From contig JACKIN010000001.1 of assembly GCA_020638495.1 (NCBI GenBank), positions 186,001 through 250,000 on the forward strand: a stretch of 64,000 nucleotides of DNA, in the 5' to 3' direction. The DNA comes from Geminicoccaceae bacterium. GTDB taxonomy: Bacteria; Pseudomonadota; Alphaproteobacteria; Geminicoccales; Geminicoccaceae. Positions 48,046 through 58,665 of this stretch are shown here, piece by piece. Below the pieces are notes generated by a model. It ran no database searches and had not been told where the DNA came from. It worked only from the letters and a program-made list of their open reading frames with translations. Positions within the stretch are counted from its first letter, which is position 1, and each line of letters begins with the position of its first letter. A program made the position numbers and the translations under genes.

Positions 48046-49653
48046 GTGGTGGATTACATCATCGTCGGCGGCGGTGCCGCGGGCTGCGTGCTCGCCGCCC
48101 GGCTCTCCGAGCTGCCCGACGCCTCGGTGCTGCTGCTCGAGGCCGGGCCGCCCGACACCGACCGGCTGATCCACATGCCGGTCGGCTTCTACCGGATGAC
48201 CGACGGCCCGCTCACCTGGGGTTTCCGCACAGCCCCGCTCGCCCATGCCGACGGCCGCGAGATGGTCTTCCCGCAGGGCCGCGTGCTCGGCGGCGGCAGC
48301 TCGATCAACGCCATGGTCTACACCCGTGGCAACGCCGCCGACTACGATGCCTGGGCCAACGAGGAAGGCTGCGACGGCTGGGCCTATGCCGATGTGCTGC
48401 CCTATTTCAGGAAGGCCGAGGACAACGAGCGGCTGAGCGACGCCTGGCACGGCACCGGCGGGCCGCTCGGCGTCTCGGACCAGGTCAGCCCGCATCATCT
48501 GACCCGGGCCTTCGTGCGCGCCTGCCAGGAGGCCGGCATTCCCTACAACCCCGACTTCAACGGCAGGGACCAGGCCGGCGCCGGGCTCTATCAGGTGACG
48601 CAACGGGGCGGGCGGCGCTGCTCGACGGCGGTCGGCTACCTGAAGGCGGCGCTGGCCCGGCCGAACCTCGAGCTCGTCACCGACTGCCGGGTCGAGCGGC
48701 TCATCGTCGAGGGTGGCCGAGCGGTCGGCGTCGCCTACAACCGCTACGGGCGGCAGGCGATCGCCCGGGCCGAGAGCGAGGTGATCGTGACCGCCGGTGC
48801 CGTCGGCTCGCCCCGCCTCCTGCTCCTCTCCGGCATCGGCCCGGCCGAAGAGCTGCGCGCCCTCGGCATCGACGTCGTGCATGATCTCCAGGGCGTCGGC
48901 CGCAACTTCCACGACCATATCGACGCCTATGTCATCAGCGAGCTGAGCGGCCCGCACTCCTATGACGGCCATACCCGCCCGCACCGGATGCTGATGGCCG
49001 GGCTCGAGTACAAGCTCTTCGGCAAGGGCCCGGTGACCTCGAACCTCGCCGAGGGCGGGGCCTTCGTGCTGACCGACCCCGCCGAGCCGTCGCCCGACAT
49101 CCAGCACCATTTCCTGCCCGGCGCCGGCCTCGAGGCCGGCGTGCCGCCGGTGCCGTCCGGCTATGGCTGCACGCTCAACGCCTGCTACCTCCGGCCGAAA
49201 TCCCGGGGCAGCATCCGGCTCCGCTCCGCCGACCCGGCCAGGGCCCCGGTCATCGACCCCAACTACTGGGCCGAGCCCGAAGACATGGCGGCGGCGCTCC
49301 GCGGCATCGCCTCGTCCAGGGAGATCATGGCGCAGGCCGCCTTCCGGCCGTTCGTCAAGGGCGAGCATCTGCCCGGCCCCGCAGTCGCCTCGCGCGCCGA
49401 TCTCGAGGCCTACGCCCGCCGCTACGGCAAGACCGACTACCATCCGGTAGGCTCCTGCAAGATGGGCAGGGACGAGCGAGCCGTGGTCGACCCCGACTGC
49501 CGCGTGCACGGCATCGAGCGGCTGCGCATCTGCGACAGCTCGATCATGCCCCGCGTCGTCAGCTCCAACACCAACGCCGCCTCGATCATGATCGGCGAGA
49601 AGGCGTCCGACCTGATCAAGGGCAACCGCCGGACGGCCGAGGTGGTGGCGTAG
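48046..49653 (+). CDS. GMC-family flavin oxidoreductase (choline dehydrogenase-like)
   Basis: A 535-residue FAD enzyme: DYIIVGGGAAGCVLAARLSE (FAD), PQGRVLGGGSSINAMVYTRGNAADYDAW (GMC signature), GAVGSPRLLLLSGIGPAEEL (second GMC signature), and YHPVGSCKMGRD with VVSSNTNAASIMIGEKASDLI at the end. Catalytic His and Asn are in HPVGSCKMG and SNTNAA. Alcohols such as choline, glucose or polyethylene glycol are possible substrates. It starts with GTG at 48046 (GAGGGAGGGGAG before it); GTG at 48049 is the alternative. Divergent from the cyclase gene. Confidence 0.86.
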   Translation: MVDYIIVGGGAAGCVLAARLSELPDASVLLLEAGPPDTDRLIHMPVGFYRMTDGPLTWGFRTAPLAHADGREMVFPQGRVLGGGSSINAMVYTRGNAADYDAWANEEGCDGWAYADVLPYFRKAEDNERLSDAWHGTGGPLGVSDQVSPHHLTRAFVRACQEAGIPYNPDFNGRDQAGAGLYQVTQRGGRRCSTAVGYLKAALARPNLELVTDCRVERLIVEGGRAVGVAYNRYGRQAIARAESEVIVTAGAVGSPRLLLLSGIGPAEELRALGIDVVHDLQGVGRNFHDHIDAYVISELSGPHSYDGHTRPHRMLMAGLEYKLFGKGPVTSNLAEGGAFVLTDPAEPSPDIQHHFLPGAGLEAGVPPVPSGYGCTLNACYLRPKSRGSIRLRSADPARAPVIDPNYWAEPEDMAAALRGIASSREIMAQAAFRPFVKGEHLPGPAVASRADLEAYARRYGKTDYHPVGSCKMGRDERAVVDPDCRVHGIERLRICDSSIMPRVVSSNTNAASIMIGEKASDLIKGNRRTAEVVA

Positions 49654-49754
49654 CGCCCTCTCTCGATTTGAGCCTCTCGTAATGTTATATTCAGCCAACG
49701 GCTGTCCGGTGCCGGAATTCTTCGACGCCGGTGGCAACTCGGGATTGGTATGGC

Positions 49755-50512
49755 ATGTCGACCCGGCTGGATTTCGACGACGGCAGCAAGCGACGAACAC
49801 CGGTGGCACTCGTCCTCGCCGCCGTGGTCGGCGCGGTCTTCGGCGCGCTGGCCACCGGCATCGTGGGTGTGGGGCTGGGTGTCTTTTCGTCCAACGCCGC
49901 GGGTGCCGTCTCGGGCGGAGCCATGATTGGTGCCGCCTTCATATTCGCCGTGTGCCTCATTTGGAACCTGGAGATCAGAGCAAGAGGCCAGCGCCTGAAC
50001 CGCGTCCTTGAGGTCGAGTTGGCGGACGATTTGCAGGAGAATCAGGCAGCTCTCCGTCGGTTGGACTCGCTGCTGCTCCTGGCCCGCCGGGGAGGCCGCG
50101 CTGCGTCGCAGCATACAGGCGGGCGCGACCGATCCGGACCATCCTGACCTGCCACCGTTGGATCGCAACGAGCTTGTTCGAGAGCTCGAGAGCTGCCGGC
50201 AAGCAATCGAGGAGATCGACGAGCGGAGGAAGCGGCTGGAAGCCAGGCGGCTATCGGCGGGCGCGAAGCTCCGGGTGCCGATGGGCAAGCTCGTCCGGGA
50301 TGTCATCGGCGCGAGCGCCGGCATTGCCCTGGCACCGCCGACGTCCGGCCTGAGTCTCCTCGTGCTCCCTGATCGTTGACGGGCTGGACATATCGAGCGA
50401 TGTCGCCGACCTCTATGGCGTGGCGATCGAGGCGCGGCAGCTTCGATTTCGACGACAGTCGACGATGCTTCGGGTGGACCAGATCGAACGGATCTTGCGC
50501 GGTGCCGACTGA
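49755..50512 (+). pseudogene. Membrane protein gene with two frameshifts
   Basis: Three overlapping frames read as one protein: from MSTRLDFDDGSKRRTPVALV with two helices (VALVLAAVVGAVFGALATGI, GAMIGAAFIFAVCLIW), a charged segment, then after a shift near the CCGGGG run (about 50085) EAALRRSIQAGATDPDHPDLPPLDRN and a coiled coil (ELVRELESCRQAIEEIDERRKRLEA), and after another near 50355 SLIVDGLDISSDVADLYGVAIEARQLRF..RILRGAD. I do not recognise the family. Both shifts are in homopolymer or dinucleotide runs, so sequencing error is possible. Confidence 0.55.
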
Positions 50513-50692
50513 TTCGCTCGACCCGAGCTACGTCCAAACTGGACGACAGGCTAACGGTCGAAGAGGCGGCCGGGCCGGACGATCAGCCAAGGATCGAACG
50601 CCTCGCGTTTGCGATGGCAGCCTCAAGGGACGGACGCAACCGCGTGCCGATCTCGTGCGGCGAACACCAAGCAACATCATGCAGGAGGAACC

Positions 50693-51703
50693 ATGCCAAT
50701 GAAGCCCGTCAAATGGGGGATGCTCGGCGTCGCCAGGATCGGCATGGAGAAGGTCATCCCGGCGATGCAGCAGAGCGATCTCTGCGAGATCGTCGGTGTC
50801 GCCTCGCGCTCGGCCGAGAAGGCCGAAGCCGGGCGGGCGCAGCTCGGCATCGCCAAAGCCTATGGCTCCTACGAGGATCTCCTCGCCGACCCGGAGATCG
50901 AGGCGGTCTACAACCCCTTGCCCAACCATCTGCACGTGCCCTGGACGGTCAAGGCGCTCGAGGCCGGCAAGCATGTGCTCTGCGAGAAGCCGCTCGGCAT
51001 GGACGCGGCCAAGGCGGCGACGCTGGTGGCGGCGCGCGACCGGAGCGGCAGGCTCGTCCAGGAGGCCTTCATGGTGAAGTGCCACCCGCAGTGGCTGAAG
51101 GCCAAGGCGCTGATCGACGAGGGCCGGATCGGCGAGCCGCGGGCGGCCTCGGGCATCTTCTGCTACCACAACACCGATCCGGAGAACGTCCGCAACATGG
51201 CGGATATCGGCGGTGGCGGGATCATGGATATCGGCTGCTACATGACGATCTTCTCGCGCTGGATGCTGGGGGCCGAGCCCAAGCGCGCGGTCGGCCTCAT
51301 CGAGCGCGACCCGGGCTTCGGCACCGACCGGCTGGCCTCGGCGATCCTCGACTTCGGCGACGGGCGCCGTTCGGTCTGGACCACCTCGACCCAGCTCGCG
51401 CCGGCGCAGCGCTTCACCGTGCTCGGCACCAAGGGCCGGCTCGAGGTCGAGATCCCCTGCAACGCCCCGAACGACCGGCCGTGCCGGATCACCGTCGACG
51501 ATGGCCGGGATCTCGTCGGTGGCGGCCGCGAGGTGATCGACCTGCCAATCTGCGACCAGTACCGCCTGCAGGGCGAGATGTTCTCGAAGGCCGTGCGTGG
51601 CGAGGGCGAACTCGCCATGCCGCTCGACGAATCGATCGCCAACATGAAGGTCCTGGACGCGCTCTTCGCCTCGGAGAAGTCGGGCGGCTGGGTCGCCGTC
51701 TAG
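50693..51703 (+). CDS. Gfo/Idh/MocA-family dehydrogenase (sugar)
   Basis: A 336-residue enzyme: KWGMLGVARIGMEKVIPAMQQ, VYNPLPNHLHVPWTVKALEAGKHVLCEKPLGMDAAKA (EKP motif), QEAFMVKCHPQWL, MDIGCYMTIFSRWMLG. Resembles xylose or trehalose-type dehydrogenases. AGGAGG precedes the ATG at 50693; an earlier start at 50609 is not needed. It lies 16 bases before the DUF488 gene and near an ABC sugar transporter, suggesting sugar catabolism. Confidence 0.86.
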   Translation: MPMKPVKWGMLGVARIGMEKVIPAMQQSDLCEIVGVASRSAEKAEAGRAQLGIAKAYGSYEDLLADPEIEAVYNPLPNHLHVPWTVKALEAGKHVLCEKPLGMDAAKAATLVAARDRSGRLVQEAFMVKCHPQWLKAKALIDEGRIGEPRAASGIFCYHNTDPENVRNMADIGGGGIMDIGCYMTIFSRWMLGAEPKRAVGLIERDPGFGTDRLASAILDFGDGRRSVWTTSTQLAPAQRFTVLGTKGRLEVEIPCNAPNDRPCRITVDDGRDLVGGGREVIDLPICDQYRLQGEMFSKAVRGEGELAMPLDESIANMKVLDALFASEKSGGWVAV

Positions 51704-51718
51704 GGTCCGGCGCCTGCC

Positions 51719-52069
51719 ATGGAAATCCTGCTCAAGCGCGCCTACGAGCCGGCAACCGCCGAGGACGGCTGCCGGATCCTCGTCGACCGGCTCTGGCCAC
51801 GCGGGCGGAGCCGGGCGGACCTCGCGATCGATCATTGGCCGAAGGAGGTGGCGCCGAGTACGGACCTGCGCCGCTGGTACGGGCACGATCCAAAGAAATG
51901 GGACGAGTTCCGGAGCCGCTACGACCAGGAGCTCGACGCGAACCGGGAGGTGGTGAAGGACCTGCTCGGGCACTGCCGCAAGGGGCGGGTCACGCTCGTC
52001 TTCGGCGCTCGGGACGTCGAGCACAGCGACGCGGTCGTCCTGCGTGACCATCTGCTGCGGCTGGCCTGA
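51719..52069 (+). CDS. DUF488-family protein
   Basis: A 116-residue protein with the DUF488 signature (LVDRLWPRGRSRADLAIDHWPKEVAPSTDLRRWYGHDPKKWDEF, LVFGARDVEHSDAVVLRDHL). DUF488 proteins have no established function; in this group the RLWPRG and HD-like residues are conserved. Probably in the operon with the Gfo/Idh gene. Confidence 0.85.
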   Translation: MEILLKRAYEPATAEDGCRILVDRLWPRGRSRADLAIDHWPKEVAPSTDLRRWYGHDPKKWDEFRSRYDQELDANREVVKDLLGHCRKGRVTLVFGARDVEHSDAVVLRDHLLRLA

Positions 52070-52174
52070 GAGCGGCCGGTCGACCTTGCCGCATACCGCG
52101 GACCGCATGCCTCATTGCCGCGCTTGTGCACGGGCCGAGGGTGCTCTAACGGGACGTCAACTGAATTTGGCGAA

Positions 52175-52189
52175 CGGGCGAATCGCCCG
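52175..52189. promoter_or_regulatory. Palindrome upstream of the sugar ABC operon
   Basis: CGGGCGAATCGCCCG has arms of 7 bases around one centre base, 29 bases before the binding-protein start. It is a candidate operator, or a leader hairpin. No -35/-10 pair could be fixed with confidence. Confidence 0.35.
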
Positions 52190-52217
52190 GCACCGCCGAT
52201 AGGAAGGGGACGGCTCG

Positions 52218-53468
52218 ATGAACAAACAGATCAGGGCACTGCTCGCCGGAACGACCATGCTGATGGCCTCGGCCGGCTGGGCCACGGCCGAGGACGTCGA
52301 GGTGCTGCACTGGTGGACCTCGGGCGGCGAGGCGGCGGCCCTCAACGTGCTGAAGGAGAACCTCGAGGCCGAGGGCATCGGCTGGCAGGACATGCCGGTG
52401 GCAGGCGGCGGCGGCGAGCAGGCGATGACCGTGCTCCGGGCCCGGGTGACCGGCGGCAACCCGCCGACCGCCGTGCAGATGCTCGGCTTCGACATCCAGG
52501 ACTGGGCCGCGCTCGGCGTCGTCGCCGACCTCAATGAGCTGGCCGCCGAGGAGAGCTGGGACGCCGTCGTGCCGGCGGCCCTGCAGGACTTCTCGAAGTT
52601 CGACGGCAAGTGGGTGGCGGCTCCGGTCAATGTCCACTCGACCAACTGGGTCTGGGCCAACAAGGCGATCTTCGACGAGCTCGGCCTCGCCCAGCCGACG
52701 AGCTGGGACGAGCTGGTGGCCGCCCTCGATGCCATCGAGGCCGCCGGCTACACGGCCGTGGCCCATGGCGGCCAGGCCTGGCAGGACGCGACCATCTTCG
52801 ACGCGGTCGTCGTCTCGACCGGCGGGCCCGAGTTCTACAAGGCCGCGATGATCGATCTCGATCCGGAAGCGCTCGGCTCCGACACGATGAAGGAAGCCTT
52901 CGACCGGATGGCCGTCATCCGCTCCTATGTCGACGACAACTTCTCCGGCCGTGACTGGAACCTCGCGACTGCCATGGTCATCAACAAGGAGGCCGGGGTC
53001 CAGTTCATGGGCGACTGGGCCAAGGGCGAGTTCCTCAATGCCGGCAAGGTGCCGGGCGAGGATTTCCTCTGCTTCCGCTTCCCCGGCACGCAGGGGACGG
53101 TGACCTTCAACGCCGACCAGTTCGTCATGTTCGAGGTCGGCGAGGAAGGCCGCGACGCGCAGAAGAAGCTGGCGAGTGCCATTCTCGATCCGGGCTTCCA
53201 GATCGCCTTCAACAAGGTGAAGGGCTCCGTGCCGGCCCGCACCGACGTTGCCGGCGACGAGCTCGACGCCTGCGGCCAGCAGGGCATGATGGAGCTCGCC
53301 GAGGCGGCCGCGGCCGGCCACCTCTACGGCTCGATGGCGCATGGCCATGGCGCGCCCGCGGCGGTCAAGAATGCCGTCTACGACGTCGTCACCGCCCACT
53401 TCAACGGCGAGTACGACAGCGCCACGGCGGTCGAGGAGCTGGTCGCGGCGGTCGAAGGGGCGCAATGA
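52218..53468 (+). CDS. Sugar ABC transporter substrate-binding protein
   Basis: A 416-residue periplasmic protein with signal MNKQIRALLAGTTMLMASAGWATAE. Mature start DVEVLHWWTSGGEAAALNVLKENLE, then APVNVHSTNWVWANKAIFDELGLAQPTSWDELVAALDAIEAAGY. This matches family-1 sugar binding proteins (glucose/mannose type). GGAAGGGGAC precedes the ATG. It heads the SBP-permease-permease-ATPase operon. Confidence 0.9.
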   Translation: MNKQIRALLAGTTMLMASAGWATAEDVEVLHWWTSGGEAAALNVLKENLEAEGIGWQDMPVAGGGGEQAMTVLRARVTGGNPPTAVQMLGFDIQDWAALGVVADLNELAAEESWDAVVPAALQDFSKFDGKWVAAPVNVHSTNWVWANKAIFDELGLAQPTSWDELVAALDAIEAAGYTAVAHGGQAWQDATIFDAVVVSTGGPEFYKAAMIDLDPEALGSDTMKEAFDRMAVIRSYVDDNFSGRDWNLATAMVINKEAGVQFMGDWAKGEFLNAGKVPGEDFLCFRFPGTQGTVTFNADQFVMFEVGEEGRDAQKKLASAILDPGFQIAFNKVKGSVPARTDVAGDELDACGQQGMMELAEAAAAGHLYGSMAHGHGAPAAVKNAVYDVVTAHFNGEYDSATAVEELVAAVEGAQ

Positions 53469-53474
53469 TCTCGC

Positions 53475-53504
53475 ACGGGGTCGCCCTCTCGACGGCGGCC
53501 CCGT
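53475..53504 (+). terminator. Intercistronic stem-loop after the sugar binding-protein gene
   Basis: ACGGGGTCGCC (53475-53485) pairs with GGCGGCCCCGT (53494-53504), 11 bp with one G-T pair and an 8-base loop. It is 6 bases after the stop. Weak T content after it (CGTTCTT). It likely attenuates the permease genes relative to the binding protein. Confidence 0.5.
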
Positions 53505-53546
53505 CGTTCTTCACGGTATCGCGCGCCAGCGGGTCGGACGGCGCGC

Positions 53547-54437
53547 ATGACTGACGCGCGCGGCCGGCTGCAGGAGCTGTTGCCGAAACTCGTGCTGGCG
53601 CCGAGCTTCGCCGCGGTGCTGCTCTTCGTCTACGGCTTCATCTTCTTCACGGGCTGGCTCTCCTTCACCGATTCGCGCATCCTGCCGAGCTTCGGCTGGG
53701 TCGGCCTCGAGAACTACGTGCGCCTGTTCGGGCTGCGGCACTGGACCATCGCCGTCCAGAACCTCGCCGTCTTCGGCCTGCTCTACATCCTCTTCTGCTC
53801 GGCCATGGGCCTGCTGCTCGCCATCCTGCTCGACCAGAAGATCCGCGGCGAGGGCTTCCTCCGGCCGATCTATCTCTACCCCATGGCGCTCTCGTTCATC
53901 GTCACCGGCACCGCCTGGAAGTGGTTCCTCGACCCCGGCATCGGGCTCGAGCAGGTGGTCCGCTCGTGGGGCTTCGCCGATTTCACCTTCGGCTGGATCA
54001 AGGACAGCTCGATGGCGATCTACTGCATCGTCATCGCGGCGGTCTGGCAGTCGACCGGCTTCGTCATGGCGATGTTCCTCGCCGGCCTCAGGGGCATCGA
54101 CAGCGAGATCATGAAGGCGGCGCAGATCGACGGCGCCTCGACCTTCCAGCTCTACCGGCGGATCATCATCCCGCAGCTGCGGCCGGCCTTCCTCTCGGCC
54201 TTCGTCGTGCTCTCGCATCTCGCCATCAAGTCCTACGACCTGGTGATCGCGCTCACCGGTGGCGGCCCGGGGAGGGCAACGGAGATGCCGGCGACGTTCA
54301 TGTATTCCTACACGTTCACCCGCAACCAGATGGGCGTGGGCGCCGCCTCGGCCGTCATCATGCTGATGATGATCGCGTCCGTGATCGTTCCCTATCTCTA
54401 TGCCGAGATGCGGGAGGGCAGGCATGGCGGCCACTAG
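53547..54437 (+). CDS. Sugar ABC transporter permease 1
   Basis: A 296-residue inner-membrane protein with six helices (VLAPSFAAVLLFVYGFIFFTGWLSF and others). The EAA loop is EIMKAAQIDGASTFQLYRRIIIPQLRPAFLSA, where the coupling helix contacts the ATPase. MalF/UgpA type. It overlaps the second permease by 14 bases. Confidence 0.9.
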   Translation: MTDARGRLQELLPKLVLAPSFAAVLLFVYGFIFFTGWLSFTDSRILPSFGWVGLENYVRLFGLRHWTIAVQNLAVFGLLYILFCSAMGLLLAILLDQKIRGEGFLRPIYLYPMALSFIVTGTAWKWFLDPGIGLEQVVRSWGFADFTFGWIKDSSMAIYCIVIAAVWQSTGFVMAMFLAGLRGIDSEIMKAAQIDGASTFQLYRRIIIPQLRPAFLSAFVVLSHLAIKSYDLVIALTGGGPGRATEMPATFMYSYTFTRNQMGVGAASAVIMLMMIASVIVPYLYAEMREGRHGGH

Positions 54438-55314
54438 CGCGCCGGCTGCCGAAGGGGGCTTCGCGGGCAACAGGCTGGCGCGGGCCGTCCTCTACGCCGC
54501 CCTCCTCGTCTTCGCCTTCTACTTCCTCCTGCCGCTCTACGTGATGCTGGTGAACTCGGTGAAACCGCTCGCCGAGATCCAGGGCGGCAACATGCTGGCG
54601 CTGCCCGGGGCGTTCACCACCGAGCCCTGGGCCAGCGCCTGGAGCACGGCCCAGGTCGGCGTCGAGCCGACGGGGCTTCGGCCCTATTTCTGGAACTCGA
54701 TCAAGATGGTGGTGCCGGCCGTCCTGATCTCGACGCTGCTCGGTGCCTTGAACGGCTATGTCCTGACCAAGTGGCGGTTTCCGGGCGACCGGCTGGTCTT
54801 CGCGCTGATGCTCTTTTCCTGCTTCATCCCGTTCCAGATCGTGCTCATCCCGATGGCCCGCATCCTCGGCAGCATCGGCCTCGCCGGCACCACGGCGGGC
54901 CTCGTCCTCGTCCACGTCGTCTACGGCCTCGGCTTCACCACCCTCTTCTTCCGCAACTACTACGACGCCTTCCCGAGCGAGCTGGTCAAGGCGGCGCAGA
55001 TCGACGGGGCGGGGTTCTTCCGCATCTTCTGGCGGATCCTGCTGCCGAGCTCCGGGCCGATCATCACGGTCACCGTCATCTGGCAGTTCACCAATGTCTG
55101 GAACGACTTCCTCTTCGGCGCCTCGTTCGCCGGCTTCGGCTCGACGCCGATGACGGTGGCGCTCAACAACCTGGTCAGCTCGTCGACCGGGGTGAAGGAG
55201 TACAACGTGCATTTCGCCGGCGCCGTCCTCGCGGCCCTGCCGACGCTCATCGTCTACATCGTCTCCGGACGCTATTTCGTGCGCGGCCTGATGGCCGGCG
55301 CCGTGAAAGGCTGA
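54424..55314 (+). CDS. Sugar ABC transporter permease 2
   Basis: A 296-residue permease of MalG/UgpE type with the EAA loop ELVKAAQIDGAGFFRIFWRILLPSSGPIITVTV. The ATG at 54424 follows GGAGGGCAGG inside the preceding gene; a 54400 start is not supported. Together with permease 1 it forms the channel. Confidence 0.9.
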   Translation: MAATSAPAAEGGFAGNRLARAVLYAALLVFAFYFLLPLYVMLVNSVKPLAEIQGGNMLALPGAFTTEPWASAWSTAQVGVEPTGLRPYFWNSIKMVVPAVLISTLLGALNGYVLTKWRFPGDRLVFALMLFSCFIPFQIVLIPMARILGSIGLAGTTAGLVLVHVVYGLGFTTLFFRNYYDAFPSELVKAAQIDGAGFFRIFWRILLPSSGPIITVTVIWQFTNVWNDFLFGASFAGFGSTPMTVALNNLVSSSTGVKEYNVHFAGAVLAALPTLIVYIVSGRYFVRGLMAGAVKG

Positions 55315-55320
55315 GTCGGC

Positions 55321-56376
55321 ATGGCTTCGCTCGACATCGACCGGGTCGAGAAGCGCTTCGGCTCGACCCGCGTGCTCGAGGGGATCGACATCGCGGTCGA
55401 GGATGGCGAGTTCCTGGTGCTGGTCGGCCCCTCGGGCTGCGGCAAGTCCACCCTGCTCGCGCTGATCGCCGGGCTGGAAAGCGTTACGGCGGGGGAGATC
55501 CGGATCGACGGTGTGCGGGTCAACGAGCGCCATCCCAAGGACCGCGACATCGCCATGGTGTTCCAGTCCTACGCGCTTTACCCCAACATGACCGTGGCCC
55601 AGAACATGGCCTTCGGGCTCGAGATGCGCGGCCTGCCGAAGGCCGAGCGCGACGTCGCCGTGGCCGATGCCGCCCGCCTCCTGCAGATCGAGCCGCTGCT
55701 GGCCCGCAAGCCCGGCCAGCTCTCCGGCGGCCAGCGGCAGCGCGTTGCGATGGGGCGCGCCCTCGTCCGTCAGCCCCGGATCTTCCTCTTCGACGAGCCG
55801 CTCTCCAATCTCGACGCCAAGCTGCGGGTCGAGATGCGGACCGAGATCAAGAAGCTGCACCAGCGCCTGGGCGCCACCATCGTCTACGTGACCCATGACC
55901 AGATCGAGGCCATGACCCTGGCGACGCGGATCGCCATCATGAACAAGGGCGTCCTGCAGCAGCTCGGCACGCCGCGCGAGCTCTACGATCGGCCCGCCAA
56001 CACCTTCGTCGCCACCTTCATCGGCTCGCCGGCGATGAACCTCATTCCGGGTGCGGTATGCGGCAGCAAGGTTCACCTCGAGGGCGGCATCGAGCTGCCC
56101 CTCATGGCGCCGGCGCCCGACGGCCCCACCCTTCTCGGCCTGCGGCCGGAGAGCATCACCGAGGCGGCGGACGGCGCCACGGGGATCGAGCTCGCCGTCG
56201 AGGTGACGGAGCCCACCGGCCCCGATACGCTTGCCGTCGTCCGCATCGCCGGGACCGAGGCGACCGCGCGCCTGCGCGCGGATACGGATGTCGTGCCCGG
56301 CAGAAGCGCAGCCTTCACGCTCGACATGAGCAAGGCCTCGTTGTTCCATCCGCGGACTGGCGCCCGACTGGACTGA
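55321..56376 (+). CDS. Sugar ABC transporter ATPase (MalK/UgpC type)
   Basis: A 351-residue ATPase: Walker A GPSGCGKS, signature LSGGQRQRVAMGRALV, Walker B IFLFDEPLSN, H-loop VYVTHDQIEAMTL, and a C-terminal TOBE-like regulatory region (LLGLRPESITEAADGATG). Located 6 bases after permease 2. It energises the importer. Confidence 0.93.
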   Translation: MASLDIDRVEKRFGSTRVLEGIDIAVEDGEFLVLVGPSGCGKSTLLALIAGLESVTAGEIRIDGVRVNERHPKDRDIAMVFQSYALYPNMTVAQNMAFGLEMRGLPKAERDVAVADAARLLQIEPLLARKPGQLSGGQRQRVAMGRALVRQPRIFLFDEPLSNLDAKLRVEMRTEIKKLHQRLGATIVYVTHDQIEAMTLATRIAIMNKGVLQQLGTPRELYDRPANTFVATFIGSPAMNLIPGAVCGSKVHLEGGIELPLMAPAPDGPTLLGLRPESITEAADGATGIELAVEVTEPTGPDTLAVVRIAGTEATARLRADTDVVPGRSAAFTLDMSKASLFHPRTGARLD

Positions 56377-56554
56377 CTTGGCCGAGCCAGCGTGGTGCCG
56401 CTGATCCGACCTGCCTCTGATGGTCGCAGCGTCGGCCCCGACACTTGCCGGACACCTGCCCGAAGGCGCATCCTCGGCAGTCGCAAGCAGGCCACGAGCG
56501 CCATGGCGAGGACGTCGACGCAGCTCGGGCCTGGAGACGGCGAACGGGATTCCC

Positions 56555-56956
56555 TTGAACGCAGGACCGAACGGCACCGACCGGCAAGGCGAGGCGGGGC
56601 TGTCAGAGGCGCAGTCGCTGCTCGAGCAGGTGTTCGCCTCGGAGATTCGTGCCTGGCGCGGCGAGGCAGCGCTCGGCCCGCTCTTCTGGGGCAAGGGGGT
56701 CGGCGTCAGCCTGCTGCTGATCGTTTTCCATGCCAGCTTGATGTGGCAGGGGCTGGCCCTGGTCCAGCAGCTCTCGCTCATGGCCATCGCCGCCTACACG
56801 GTCTGGATCCTGGTTGCCGTCTGGCGCTGCGCCGGTCGCGCGGACCCCAACTGGGGCACGCTGGCCCGCTGGCTGACGGTCGCCTGGGCCGCCAATGCAA
56901 CGCTGGTCCTGCTGTTCCTCCAGCTCGATCTCGTCATGGCGGCGTTCGGCGGCTGA
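56555..56956 (+). CDS. Small membrane protein of unknown function
   Basis: A 133-residue protein (from TTG at 56555). After an N-terminal helix-forming stretch (LSEAQSLLEQVFASEIRAWRGEAALG) come three helices: GVGVSLLLIVFHASLMWQGLAL, LSLMAIAAYTVWILVAVWRCAG and LARWLTVAWAANATLVLLFLQLDLVM. The start is uncertain; ATG at 56420 would add 45 Arg-rich residues that look non-coding. It lies 35 bases before the YqaA gene, suggesting a pair. I cannot name a family. Confidence 0.5.
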   Translation: MNAGPNGTDRQGEAGLSEAQSLLEQVFASEIRAWRGEAALGPLFWGKGVGVSLLLIVFHASLMWQGLALVQQLSLMAIAAYTVWILVAVWRCAGRADPNWGTLARWLTVAWAANATLVLLFLQLDLVMAAFGG

Positions 56957-56991
56957 GGCGATGACCGCGTTGCTGGTCGGCGCCGACTGAC

Positions 56992-57414
56992 ATGGCGGAG
57001 CTCGCTCTGCTTTTCGCTTCGGCCTTCCTCGCCGCGACGCTTGTCCCGTTCGCGTCCGAGATCACGCTCGCCGGCATGGCGATGGCCGGTTGGGGAGGGA
57101 AGCTGACGCTCTGGGCCACGGCGACGGCGGGCAACACCCTGGGCTCGCTGCTCAACTGGTCCCTCGGCCGCTGGGCGCGGCGCTGGCGCGACCATCGGCT
57201 CTTTCCGCTGCGGCCGGCACAGTTGGACCGCGCCACCCGGCATTTTCAGCGTTGGGGCATCTGGTCGCTGCTCTTCGCCTGGGTCCCCGTCGTGGGCGAT
57301 CCCTTGACCCTTGTCGCCGGCCTCTTCCGCACGCCCTTCCTGCCGACCCTGATCCTCATCGGGATCGGCAAGGGCGTGCGCTATGCCCTGGTACTCGGCC
57401 TGGTTCCCGGCTGA
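56992..57414 (+). CDS. YqaA/DedA-like membrane protein
   Basis: A 140-residue protein of the VTT/YqaA group: LALLFASAFLAATLVPFASEITLAGMAMAG, GNTLGSLLNWSLGRWARRW and WVPVVGDPLTLVAGLFRTPFLPTLIL. The G-x-x-x-S/G helix and the conserved P-x-x-GDxLTxxAG motif are family marks. Role in membrane lipid or ion homeostasis, not proved. Convergent with ald, 6 bases apart. Confidence 0.82.
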   Translation: MAELALLFASAFLAATLVPFASEITLAGMAMAGWGGKLTLWATATAGNTLGSLLNWSLGRWARRWRDHRLFPLRPAQLDRATRHFQRWGIWSLLFAWVPVVGDPLTLVAGLFRTPFLPTLILIGIGKGVRYALVLGLVPG

Positions 57415-57420
57415 GCGGCC

Positions 57421-58539
<1,119 letters not shown>

Positions 58540-58665
58540 CAGTTCTCTCCTCTCCTGTCATGCTTCTCGGTTGACCGGCGTGGATCCTAGCACGCGCCAT
58601 GCCTGTCGTCCTGTGCACGGCGCTGCTAAGCTCCGGGTGTCCTTGAACCTGTCAGCGAGCTCCAA

